A stretch of DNA of 64,000 nt, from positions 21,657 to 85,656 of the forward strand of contig CACZVX010000011.1 of assembly GCA_902784755.1 (NCBI GenBank), in the 5' to 3' direction. The translations under genes and the position numbers were made by a program. Numbering within the stretch: position 1 is the stretch's first letter; every line of letters starts with the position of its first letter. Positions 17,776 through 25,668 of this stretch are shown here, piece by piece. The notes below the pieces were generated by a model. That model had not been told where the DNA came from. It was given only the letters and a program-made list of their open reading frames with translations, and searched no databases. This DNA comes from an uncultured Prevotellaceae bacterium. Its GTDB lineage: Bacteria; Bacteroidota; Bacteroidia; Bacteroidales; Bacteroidaceae.

Positions 17776-18564
17776 TTAGAGAAGTTCCCTAAGGTGGTCG
17801 TAGTATTGGTTTACGATGTCTAGCATCTCTGCTGGCAGATAGCTGAGCGCCTTCTCTATGAGTTCCATGGGAACCTCATAGAAGGCTTCGGCCAGTGTTC
17901 CCGTGATGGCAGCTTTCGTGTCGGTATCGCCGTCAGCCATGACCGCATAGCGGATAGCCTCTTCGAAGTTCTGGCTTTCCAGAAAACAGCGGATGGCCAT
18001 GGGAACAGTTTCCATGCAGGTGCCGTCGAAATGGTTCTGGGCTCCTATGCGGTTTACGTCACGGATACTCGGAATCTCATAGCCCCACAGTTTCATAGCC
18101 TTTGCCTCTATCTCGTCTTTCGTGATGCGGCAGGTGCGCAGCCAATAGGCCAGCGTGGCAATGCATTGTGCGCCTTTCAGTCCTTCAGGATGGTTATGCG
18201 TAGGTCGTGCTGTTTCCACCGATTGTTCCTTCACGTCCTGATAATCGCTGAAAAGCCAGGCCACGGAACTCACGCGCATCGCTGCTCCGTTACCGTAAGA
18301 ACCGTAAGGCTTCGGGTCGTCGCTTTCCACCCAGTCGCGGAAACGGCTTCCATAGCCTCCCATGGGCACAGGATAGCGTCGGCACCAGTCGTGCAGCGCC
18401 TCTCCATAGTCGCGTTTGTTCATGATGGCGTCGGCAATGGCGATGGTGCAGATGGTGTCATCCGTATAGTTGCATTCGTCCGTAAACAGTTTAAATCCCT
18501 TTTCTGGAGCGGGTCCGAATTCGAATCTGCTGCCTACAATGTCTCCAATGATAGCTCCGAGCAT
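17776..18564 (-). CDS. ADP-ribosylglycohydrolase family protein
   Basis: The 262-residue protein has the N-terminal GAIIGDIVGSRFE, the metal-binding YTDDTICT motif near 33, NGAAMRVSSVAW near 93, and the C-terminal DGDTDTKAAITGTLAEA, which hold the metal ligands of the ADP-ribosylhydrolase (DraG/ARH) fold. Such enzymes remove ADP-ribose from proteins or other substrates, in the cytoplasm here since no signal peptide is present. No ADP-ribosyltransferase or phage gene is adjacent, so the substrate is open. It ends against the palindromic repeat at 17670-17759. Confidence 0.9.
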   Translation of the reverse strand: MLGAIIGDIVGSRFEFGPAPEKGFKLFTDECNYTDDTICTIAIADAIMNKRDYGEALHDWCRRYPVPMGGYGSRFRDWVESDDPKPYGSYGNGAAMRVSSVAWLFSDYQDVKEQSVETARPTHNHPEGLKGAQCIATLAYWLRTCRITKDEIEAKAMKLWGYEIPSIRDVNRIGAQNHFDGTCMETVPMAIRCFLESQNFEEAIRYAVMADGDTDTKAAITGTLAEAFYEVPMELIEKALSYLPAEMLDIVNQYYDHLRELL

Positions 18565-18591
18565 AATCTGATAATTTTATAAAACGACAAT

Positions 18592-18627
18592 GACTCCCCC
18601 TCTCTTTTCGAGTAAGGGGAGTCTTTT
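18592..18627. terminator. Possible terminator between susD and the ADP-ribosylglycohydrolase gene
   Basis: An 8-bp stem GACTCCCC / GGGGAGTC (18592-18599, 18616-18623) is followed by TTTT on the plus strand; on the minus strand a T-rich stretch comes 8 nt after the stem. It lies just past the susD stop and probably ends the leftward susCD transcript, though the T-run orientation is not ideal. Confidence 0.4.
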
Positions 18628-18650
18628 GTCTGATTGTTATTTTTCCGTGT

Positions 18651-20537
18651 TTATTCGGCTCTCACGTAGGGGTTGTAACCTGGGTTCTGACCGAATTCCA
18701 CACCGTTTTCAATCTTGTCGAGGAAGTCTGTGGGGATAGGCCACAGGTTGTTGTGCTCATCCACGGGGTCATCACCGCGCATGGCAGGATTGTGACCCTT
18801 CAGGTAAGACACGAGCTTACCAGTGCGCTTCAGGTCGAACCAGCGCAGCCACTCACCACAAAGCTCGCGGGCACGCTCATCGAGAATCCAGTCGATGGTC
18901 ATGTCGCTGGCCTTCACTTTCATCTCACTGGCGTCATGTCCGGGCTTCAGGATACGTGAAGTGCGGATACCCTTGTTCTCATCGTTGATGATGTCGGCAG
19001 CAGCCTGTGCATTGCCCAAACCAATCTGGCACTCGGCAGCGATAAGCGGCATCTCAGCATAGCGCATGATAGGCACATCGGCAAAACCTACCTGTGCATT
19101 AGCTGCTGTGAGCAGGAATGTACCGTTAGGATCACGGTCCCAGATGCGGTATTTGCGGAAGCGTGGGAATGAGTTGTAAACCCATGAGGATGAAGGATAG
19201 CCGGCAATGTCGTTATCCATGTCGCGGAAGCGGGCACCACCCATATTGGTAATCTTACCAGGACGCGTGTCGTAGATCTTATCCACATCCACCACGCAGA
19301 CACCCTTCTGTGCATACTCCTCTTCTTCAGCCTCGCTCACACTGCGACGTGTGATGATGAGAGCCAGGTCGCCCTTCTTCAGTGTCTTGCCAACGAGCGT
19401 AGGAGAACCCAAATAGTTGGTCACAGCCTGTGTCTCATCCCATGTGAAAGAGGCAGCACTGAGGGGAAACTCTTCTTGGAAGTCCACGTCATAGCGGAGA
19501 TCCCAGTCCTTGAAGAGGTTCAGCAGATAATAGGTAGGAGCCAGCAGACGGCCTTCACGGGGATACTCCCAGTTGTCAGCAGCACGTACGTTACCGAAGC
19601 GGTTCTCAAGACCAGGGGTGAAGTACATATGTAGACGGTTGGGGTTACCCGACTGTGGGTTCAAAGTAGTGTTCGAAGAGTGAGTGGTCACCCACAGATA
19701 CTCCGTGTTCGACTTATTGTTCTTGGCCATCCAGATCTCATCATAGGTCTTGTAGAGCTTGATGCCGAGTGATGACATGTTGTCCATCACGTATTTGGCA
19801 GCATCGTAGGCTGCCTGATAGAAAGCACGCTGTTCAGCAGAACCTGCAGTCTCATATTGTGCACGGGCAAGGTTCACACGAGCCAGGAGGGCATAGGCTG
19901 CCTTTTTGGTAGCACGACCGATCTGTCCCTTGTAAGGTTCCACGGGAAGCATGGTGGTAGCTTCTTTTGCATCGGGAATAATCACCTCGTCGTAGATCAC
20001 TTTGCGGTCTGTGCGCTCAGCAGTAAACTTGGGCTGGTCTGTTCCGTGTGTGCGGAGTTCAATATCACCAAACCACTCCACAAGCCACCAGTAGGCATAG
20101 GAGCGCTGGAAACGGGCCTCGCCTTCAAATTCAGTACGTACGGCTTCAGTGGTGTTTGTACTAGGCAGATAGTCGAGAACGGTATTGGCAAGGTTCACGA
20201 TATCATACACACGGTTCCATGCACCCTTCACCTGTCCGCGGTCACCCTGAAGGTCCACGAAGCGCGTCAGCTGCATACCATAAGTATATTTGTCACCGCA
20301 GTTGGCCCAAGTATCACCGGAACCCTCAAAGTAGAGCACGGGGTCCTCACGTCCGTAGTATTTCCAGCGGAAGTTGTAATACATCTGGTTGACGAGACCT
20401 TCCATGCCCTGCTCTGTAGCGAAGACGGCATCAACACCCTCACTGGAAGGGTTATACTCGTCGAGGTCGCAAGATGTCATCCCGAAGGCGACACTGCCAA
20501 GGAGCAATGCTCCTAAAATATATTTCTTGCTTTTCAT
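18651..20537 (-). CDS. SusD/RagB-family glycan-binding outer-membrane lipoprotein
   Basis: The 628-residue protein starts with a signal peptide and lipobox (GMTSC, Cys23) and follows the SusD family: an N-terminal tetratricopeptide-like part with residues FQRSYAYWWLVEWFGDI, a variable middle, and the C-terminal RARELCGEWLRWFDLKRTG and NPGYNP segments. SusD proteins form a lid on their SusC channel and hold oligosaccharide at the cell surface. The partner susC lies 13 nt upstream on the same strand. No glycosidase gene accompanies this pair, so its ligand is unknown; it faces the fructan regulator gene across a short divergent region. Confidence 0.95.
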   Translation of the reverse strand: MKSKKYILGALLLGSVAFGMTSCDLDEYNPSSEGVDAVFATEQGMEGLVNQMYYNFRWKYYGREDPVLYFEGSGDTWANCGDKYTYGMQLTRFVDLQGDRGQVKGAWNRVYDIVNLANTVLDYLPSTNTTEAVRTEFEGEARFQRSYAYWWLVEWFGDIELRTHGTDQPKFTAERTDRKVIYDEVIIPDAKEATTMLPVEPYKGQIGRATKKAAYALLARVNLARAQYETAGSAEQRAFYQAAYDAAKYVMDNMSSLGIKLYKTYDEIWMAKNNKSNTEYLWVTTHSSNTTLNPQSGNPNRLHMYFTPGLENRFGNVRAADNWEYPREGRLLAPTYYLLNLFKDWDLRYDVDFQEEFPLSAASFTWDETQAVTNYLGSPTLVGKTLKKGDLALIITRRSVSEAEEEEYAQKGVCVVDVDKIYDTRPGKITNMGGARFRDMDNDIAGYPSSSWVYNSFPRFRKYRIWDRDPNGTFLLTAANAQVGFADVPIMRYAEMPLIAAECQIGLGNAQAAADIINDENKGIRTSRILKPGHDASEMKVKASDMTIDWILDERARELCGEWLRWFDLKRTGKLVSYLKGHNPAMRGDDPVDEHNNLWPIPTDFLDKIENGVEFGQNPGYNPYVRAE

Positions 20538-20550
20538 AATGGCTGTTCAA

Positions 20551-23500
20551 TTAAAAGTTTACATTCAGACCGAAAGTTACGCTGCGCTGCTGTCCCTCAG
20601 GATCACGATACTTCATCCAGTCTTCCTTCACAATATAGAACGGGTTGTTCACCGTACAATAGACACGCAGTTTCTCGATACCCAGACGATTCACGACGTT
20701 GCGTGGCAGGGTGTAGCCTAAAGCGATGCGCTTCAGCTTGATGAATGAGTGGTCGCAGAACCAGTAAGCGGTATAGCCCTTGTAATCATAGAATTTGAAA
20801 TCCTTCATCAGGGCGGGGAACGAAGCATCCTCGTTGGTGCCGGCTACCCAATAGTCATAATTGGTATAGGTACCACCCGTGTTGGGATCGAAGCTTGACA
20901 GTGGGTTGTCACCCCAATGTCCCCAACGAGCGTAGATGTAGATATTCAGGTCGAATCCCTTAAACGCGAAGTCGTTGTTGAAACCGGCAAACCACTTTGG
21001 AGAGGTAGAGCCCAGATAAGTGTAGTCGGTACTCTGGTCAATCCATCCGTCGGGCACACCGTCAGGACCGCTGATATCGCGTACCTTAATATCACCTGGC
21101 TTGAAGGGGATCGTCTTGTTGGCATCGGTGAAGAGCTTGGCAGCTTCATCGGCCTCACTGGTCTTCCAGATGCCGAGATAGTCGAATGACTGGAACGAGT
21201 GGATGGGGTGTCCCACCATGAGCGTTGTGCTCTCAGGCGTGTTGTTACCCATGGTCAGCTTTTCCTGTCCGCCATAGAGTTCTGTCACTTCTTCTTTGTT
21301 AGCCGAGAAAGTCAGTGTTGAGTTCCACTGGAAATTCTTCGTCACGATATTGCGGCTGTTAACGGTGAGCTCGAAACCGCGGTTGCGGGTAGCACCGATG
21401 TTCGTATAGGTCTGGAAGGCACCGTCGTTACCAGAAGTCGTAGGAAGGTTACGGGCCATGATGAGGTCCTTGGTCTTCGTGTTATACCAGTCAAAGGTGA
21501 TGTTCAGACGGCTGTTCAGCAGCACCATGTCGAAACCGAGGTCGAAGGTGTACGACATCTCCCACTTCGTGTCCTTGTTGGCGATGATATAGTTGGATCC
21601 GTCGGGTACACCGAGTTCATAACGGCCTACGCCCACATCCTGGAAACCTAACTTCGTGTTGTAGAACTTCACGCCTGATACCGTACCATAGACAGGGATA
21701 CCGGCATTACCGGTCACACCGTAGGTAGCACGTAGCTTCAAGTCGTCGAGCCAGCTCTTGGTACTTTTCATGAAAGGCTCGTCAGAAACACGCCATGCCA
21801 CAGCTGCAGAGGGGAAGGTCTCCCACTTGTGGCCTTCTGCCAAACGGGAAGCACCGTCGCGGCGTACAGAAGCCGTGAAGAGGTAGCGGCTCTTCCAGTC
21901 ATAGCTGACACGGGCGGCATAAGAGAAGTTCTGCTCCTGCGTGTAGGCGCTGGAGTGCGTCTGGTGACCGGCACCGCCATCGTTGCTGGCGAGGTTCCAC
22001 CATAAGTTGCTGGCCAGTGTCTGACCGATAGAAGTGGCGACAAGCTCGTCGTAAGTGCGTTTGTTCCAGGTAGTCAGCAGGGTGAGACCCAGATGATGAT
22101 CCTCAGGAAGCATGGTGAAGCGGTAAGTCAGAACGTTGTTCCACTCCGTGTAGAGACTGTTGTTCTTTGACTCGGAGGCCGTTGTGGTCATCGTACCGTT
22201 ATAGAGCTGGGTGGCAGAGTTGCCGGCAGTGAACTGTCCGCTGGAGTAGTTTGTGATATGTGCATTTAACTGCGTGCGGAAGCTCAGACCGTCGATAGGA
22301 TGAATATCCAGATAACCGTTGGCAACCACGTTAGTGCCGTAGGTCTCTCTCTTGTAGCGGGCGTCACCGTCATTGTTGATCAATGGGTTCACATAGCTAC
22401 CGGCATCCAGAGGACGCTCCACGAGTTCCGTGCCGATCACATACTGCTGAGTATTGTAATCATAGTAGCCATAAGGAGAACCAAGCTGCATGCCGCTTGT
22501 AGAAGCCTCCTCATAAGGAGAGCGGTAACTGCGGTTATGAGTGAGCTGGAAGTTCACACCGCCGCTGATCCACTTGCGGATGTTGTGGTCGATGTTTGCA
22601 CGCAGCGTGTAACGGTCTGTACCGCCGCTCTCCTTCCATCTGCTGCCGTCGTTGGCATAACCAGCGCTGAAGCGGGCTGTGGTCTTCTCGTTACCACCTG
22701 AGAGTGTCACTGTGTGACGGGTGCTCCAGGTCACGTCCTTCTGCAGCAAGTCCTCATAGTTGGTCCAGGCCCCAGCCTTATAGGCGGCAAAAGTCTCAGG
22801 ACTGCCACCGAAGAGGTTCAGGTCGTCAGCAGAACTGCTCCAGCTGCCGCCATTGGCAGCAGCCATACGGCGTGCCTCGTAGTAGTTTTCACCCGAACGG
22901 TAATCGGGATGTTGCAGACGGGCGGCACCGGTAACATAGCCGTTATAAGAAACGGAGAGTTTTCCGGCAGCAGCCTTCTTGGTCGTGATGATGATAACAC
23001 CGTTTGCACCCTGCGAACCATAGATGGCCGTTGAGGAAGCATCCTTCAGCACGTCGATAGTCTCAATATCATCAGGGTTCAGGTCACTCATCGAGCCACC
23101 TTGTACGCCGTCGATAATCACCAGCGGGTCGTTGCTACCACTGATGGAACGGTTACCACGTATACGCATTTGACCACCGCTAATATCCAGACCCGTGATG
23201 CGGCCTTGCAGAGAAGCAGCCACATCGCTGGTGGGTGTCTGCAGAATCACGTCACTCTTCACCTGAGCCACCGAACCAGTAAGGTCACGCTTAGTTACGG
23301 TACCGAAACCGATGACCACCACCTCGTCGAGGCCGCTTACATCAGGTTCCATGCTCACGTTGAGTTGCTGACGGTCAGCTCTTACAGTCTGCGACTTGTA
23401 ACCCGTGTAAGAGAACACAAGATTAGCGCCTGAAGGTGCAGCAACCGTGAAGTTACCGTCCAAATCCGTGATGGCACCACCGATGGCACCTTCCACCTTG

Positions 23501-23697
23501 ACGGTCACACCAATCATAGGTTCTCCCGTTTCGTCAATCACTTTTCCTTTTACCGTGCGCTGCTGCTGAAGAGCCTGAGGAGAACTCGACTCTACGGCTT
23601 GCGCGGTAACAGGAATACCCAAAACAGCAACACAGGCCAAAGCGGTCATGATGCCCCTTGTCCAATGTTGGAACGTTTTTACGAATTCCATTTTCAT
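20551..23697 (-). CDS. SusC/RagA-family TonB-linked outer-membrane transporter
   Basis: The 1048-residue protein has a signal peptide, a carboxypeptidase-regulatory-like domain (about 48-125, VKGKVIDETGEPMIGV and DLDGNFTV), a TonB-box-like DEVVVIGFGT segment, the plug with SGSNDPLVIIDGV and ASSTAIYGSQGANGVIIITT, and a large beta-barrel ending in an aromatic strand (VTFGLNVNF). With SusD it imports an oligosaccharide using TonB energy. Its start lies 195 nt from the divergent regulator at 23892, which suggests, without proof, control by that regulator. It differs clearly from the two fructan SusC proteins in the window. Confidence 0.96.
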   Translation of the reverse strand: MKMEFVKTFQHWTRGIMTALACVAVLGIPVTAQAVESSSPQALQQQRTVKGKVIDETGEPMIGVTVKVEGAIGGAITDLDGNFTVAAPSGANLVFSYTGYKSQTVRADRQQLNVSMEPDVSGLDEVVVIGFGTVTKRDLTGSVAQVKSDVILQTPTSDVAASLQGRITGLDISGGQMRIRGNRSISGSNDPLVIIDGVQGGSMSDLNPDDIETIDVLKDASSTAIYGSQGANGVIIITTKKAAAGKLSVSYNGYVTGAARLQHPDYRSGENYYEARRMAAANGGSWSSSADDLNLFGGSPETFAAYKAGAWTNYEDLLQKDVTWSTRHTVTLSGGNEKTTARFSAGYANDGSRWKESGGTDRYTLRANIDHNIRKWISGGVNFQLTHNRSYRSPYEEASTSGMQLGSPYGYYDYNTQQYVIGTELVERPLDAGSYVNPLINNDGDARYKRETYGTNVVANGYLDIHPIDGLSFRTQLNAHITNYSSGQFTAGNSATQLYNGTMTTTASESKNNSLYTEWNNVLTYRFTMLPEDHHLGLTLLTTWNKRTYDELVATSIGQTLASNLWWNLASNDGGAGHQTHSSAYTQEQNFSYAARVSYDWKSRYLFTASVRRDGASRLAEGHKWETFPSAAVAWRVSDEPFMKSTKSWLDDLKLRATYGVTGNAGIPVYGTVSGVKFYNTKLGFQDVGVGRYELGVPDGSNYIIANKDTKWEMSYTFDLGFDMVLLNSRLNITFDWYNTKTKDLIMARNLPTTSGNDGAFQTYTNIGATRNRGFELTVNSRNIVTKNFQWNSTLTFSANKEEVTELYGGQEKLTMGNNTPESTTLMVGHPIHSFQSFDYLGIWKTSEADEAAKLFTDANKTIPFKPGDIKVRDISGPDGVPDGWIDQSTDYTYLGSTSPKWFAGFNNDFAFKGFDLNIYIYARWGHWGDNPLSSFDPNTGGTYTNYDYWVAGTNEDASFPALMKDFKFYDYKGYTAYWFCDHSFIKLKRIALGYTLPRNVVNRLGIEKLRVYCTVNNPFYIVKEDWMKYRDPEGQQRSVTFGLNVNF

Positions 23698-23891
23698 TCA
23701 GATTATTGTTAATGTTAGTATAATAGTTACATTAAAAAATGTATTTTTATATAAAATGTACTATATTTGTCTACGTTTTTTAAGTTATATTAACAAGATT
23801 ATTTTTCATTTATTGAGTGCTTTTTTGCCCAAATATGTTCATTATTTCATCTTTTTTTAATATCTTTGCCACGGTATAACCTAATAGGAAA
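23698..23891. promoter_or_regulatory. Divergent control region between susC and the one-component fructan regulator
   Basis: This AT-rich 194-bp stretch holds a good -7 box TATCTTTG at 23861-23868 for the regulator. There is a weak minus-strand TAATCTTG (23794-23801) for susC and a small inverted repeat TACATT-N4-AATGTA near 23729-23744. GTTACATTA there resembles part of the putative operator of the fructan susC genes, but the match is short. Confidence 0.45.
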
Positions 23892-25496
23892 ATGAGAAAA
23901 CTATTTTGTCTACTTATTATTTTGAGCTGCCTTTCTTGTAATGTTCAGAAGAAGTTCAAGATAGGAGTCTCTCAATGTAGTGGTGATATTTGGCGTGAAA
24001 AGCAGAACGAGGAGCTGAAGATGGCCAGCTATATCTACGAAAATGTAGCCCTTGAGTTTGCTTCTGCGGATGATAACGACAAGACGCAGATTGCACAAAT
24101 CAACCATTTCATCGATGAAGGCGTCGATTTGCTCATTGTCTCGCCTAATCAGGTTCATACTATATCACCAGTAATTGACAAAGCCTACGACAAGGGCATT
24201 CCCGTGATTCTCTTCGATCGCAAGACCGATTCCCAGAAATATACTGCCTTTATGGGAGCCGACAATCTGGAGATGGGTCGGGTATTGGGCAGTTATGTTA
24301 TATCTAGGATTCCTGCCCGAGGAAAGATTCTCGTTATCCGGGGGTTGAAAGACTCTTCTCCCGCGCTGGAGCGTCATGAGGGGTTCAAAGAGGGATTCGG
24401 TGGAGAGGAACGGTTGATTGTGCGTGATGGTGACTGGACTGAGGAGAGCGGACAAGAGATCATGGAAAAGGCACTGCAGGAAAATCCCGACATCGTGTGC
24501 GTGTGTGCTCAAAACGACCGTATGGCGCTCGGCGCGTATAAAGTTGCCAAGAAATCAGGTATTGAGAAACGCATGGTCTTCACAGGTATTGATGCCTTAC
24601 CTTCTGAGGGAGGCGGCATAGAATTGGTCCGCGACAGTATCCTGACGGCTTCCTATATCTATCCTACACGTGGCGACCTGTTGTTGCAGTTGGCCATGAA
24701 CATTCTCGAAGGCACTCCCTACAAAAAGGAAAATCTGCTGAAGTCTGCGTTGGTTACCCCAGAGAACGCTGAGGTGATGCTTGTACAGGCAGAAGAGATT
24801 TCCGAACAAAATGAGCGGTTGTTAACGCTCAGTGGCAAGGTGGACGCTTATCTTTCTCAATACCATCACCAGCAGGTCTATTCCTTGCTTGCTGGAATCA
24901 TCGCTCTTTTGGTTCTAGGAAGTTCTGCTTTTGTCTTTCGTATTATGCATCGTCGTCACCAGTTGGAGCGTGAGGCTTTTGCGCTGGTCGTCGGGTCACA
25001 GCCAGCTACTGCGACTATAAAGCGTATGGGTAACGATGACGTTAACGATAACGATAATGATAACGATAACGGCGACGATAATGACGACGATAATGATGAC
25101 CATGGCGAAAGCAAAGGCACAGCTACCGGCATTACCGAAGTGAGTCAGGAACAGCAGACGATGATTGAGGAAGATCCCGATATGGACACTCATTTCCTTG
25201 ACCGCTTACGCCAGCACGTGCAAGATCAGATGATTGACAGTGACTTTGGGGTGGAAGCCCTTGCCAGCGAAATGGGCCTGAGTCGTGTGCAACTCTACCG
25301 CAAAGTGAAACAACTCACCGGTCATACTCCCGTTGATATTATTCGTATGAGCCGTTTGAACCGTGCTAAGGCCCTCTTGGCTCAAGGTAGTAAGAACGTC
25401 TCGGAAGTGGCCTATGATGTCGGATTTTCCTCACCGAGCTATTTCACAAAGTGCTTTAAAGATGAGTTTGGAGTCTTGCCCGGTGAGGTGAAATAA
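23892..25496 (+). CDS. Kinase-less membrane regulator: periplasmic sugar-binding domain, one helix, AraC-type DNA-binding domain
   Basis: The 534 residues read as a signal or lipobox-like start (CLSC, Cys16), a periplasmic-binding-protein domain of the LacI/ribose-binding type (about 23-310; VDLLIVSPNQ, PVILFDRK, DNLEMGR), a membrane helix at about 330-352, an acidic linker with a run of Asn/Asp near 380-402, and a C-terminal AraC HTH (about 452-534; LSRVQLYRKVKQLTGHTP, SEVAYDVGFSSPSYFTKCFKDEFG). Fructan hybrid two-component sensors share this kind of sensor and DNA-binding domain, but carry histidine kinase and receiver domains between them. Here both are absent, so sugar binding must act on the HTH directly, perhaps by dimerisation as in ToxR/CadC-type proteins. 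It precedes the fructan susC at 25669 and probably controls it. Domain calls are from motifs. Confidence 0.88.
   Translation: MRKLFCLLIILSCLSCNVQKKFKIGVSQCSGDIWREKQNEELKMASYIYENVALEFASADDNDKTQIAQINHFIDEGVDLLIVSPNQVHTISPVIDKAYDKGIPVILFDRKTDSQKYTAFMGADNLEMGRVLGSYVISRIPARGKILVIRGLKDSSPALERHEGFKEGFGGEERLIVRDGDWTEESGQEIMEKALQENPDIVCVCAQNDRMALGAYKVAKKSGIEKRMVFTGIDALPSEGGGIELVRDSILTASYIYPTRGDLLLQLAMNILEGTPYKKENLLKSALVTPENAEVMLVQAEEISEQNERLLTLSGKVDAYLSQYHHQQVYSLLAGIIALLVLGSSAFVFRIMHRRHQLEREAFALVVGSQPATATIKRMGNDDVNDNDNDNDNGDDNDDDNDDHGESKGTATGITEVSQEQQTMIEEDPDMDTHFLDRLRQHVQDQMIDSDFGVEALASEMGLSRVQLYRKVKQLTGHTPVDIIRMSRLNRAKALLAQGSKNVSEVAYDVGFSSPSYFTKCFKDEFGVLPGEVK
25031..25101 (+). repeat. GATAAC/GATAAT hexanucleotide-like repeat encoding an Asn/Asp linker
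   Basis: Imperfect repeats of GATAAC, GATAAT and GACGAT run through the linker between the membrane helix and HTH of the regulator. Similar GATAAC units occur in the TonB receptor at 51784-51820. Such DNA may change length by slippage in units of six, which would lengthen or shorten the linker without shifting the frame. Confidence 0.6.
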
Positions 25497-25512
25497 TGAT
25501 GCTCTCACTCAT

Positions 25513-25560
25513 AAAAATCGTTCATTTAACAACAAAAATGTTACATGAACGATTTTTTTT
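25513..25560 (+). terminator. Strong terminator after the one-component regulator
   Basis: A perfect 13-bp stem AAAAATCGTTCAT (25513-25525, 25545-25557) encloses a nested TAACA/TGTTA pair and is followed by eight T (25553-25560). It lies 17 nt past the stop codon. Its right arm overlaps the putative operator TGTTACATGAACGAT of the next operon, so the sequence seems to have two roles. Confidence 0.8.
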
Positions 25561-25611
25561 ATCCCTTGAAACAATCGTTTTATCCGCTATTTTGTATTCC
25601 ATTTACTTTTG
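25539..25611 (+). promoter_or_regulatory. PUL A susC promoter and putative regulator site
   Basis: TACTTTTG (25604-25611) is the -7 box. TGTTACATGAACGATTTTT begins at 25539, exactly 65 nt before it. A second similar half, TGAAACAAT, lies at 25567, 21 bp after TGAACGAT (25546). The equivalent region of PUL B (37741-37813) has the same motif at the same distance. Paired direct repeats two helical turns apart are typical of AraC-family binding sites. Confidence 0.6.
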
Positions 25612-25668
25612 TGGCAAAATTTTAGACCGAATAATTACTAATAGAGTACTAACCAAACAAACAAGCAA

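Noticed and set aside
17776-18564. Phage-defence or prophage gene because of ADP-ribosylglycohydrolase
   Set aside because: No phage structural, integrase or defence genes are nearby, and the family is common as an ordinary chromosomal gene.
23892-25496. Simple LacI-type cytoplasmic repressor
   Set aside because: The sugar-binding domain precedes the membrane helix and follows a signal sequence, and the DNA-binding domain is AraC-type at the C-terminus, not an N-terminal LacI HTH.
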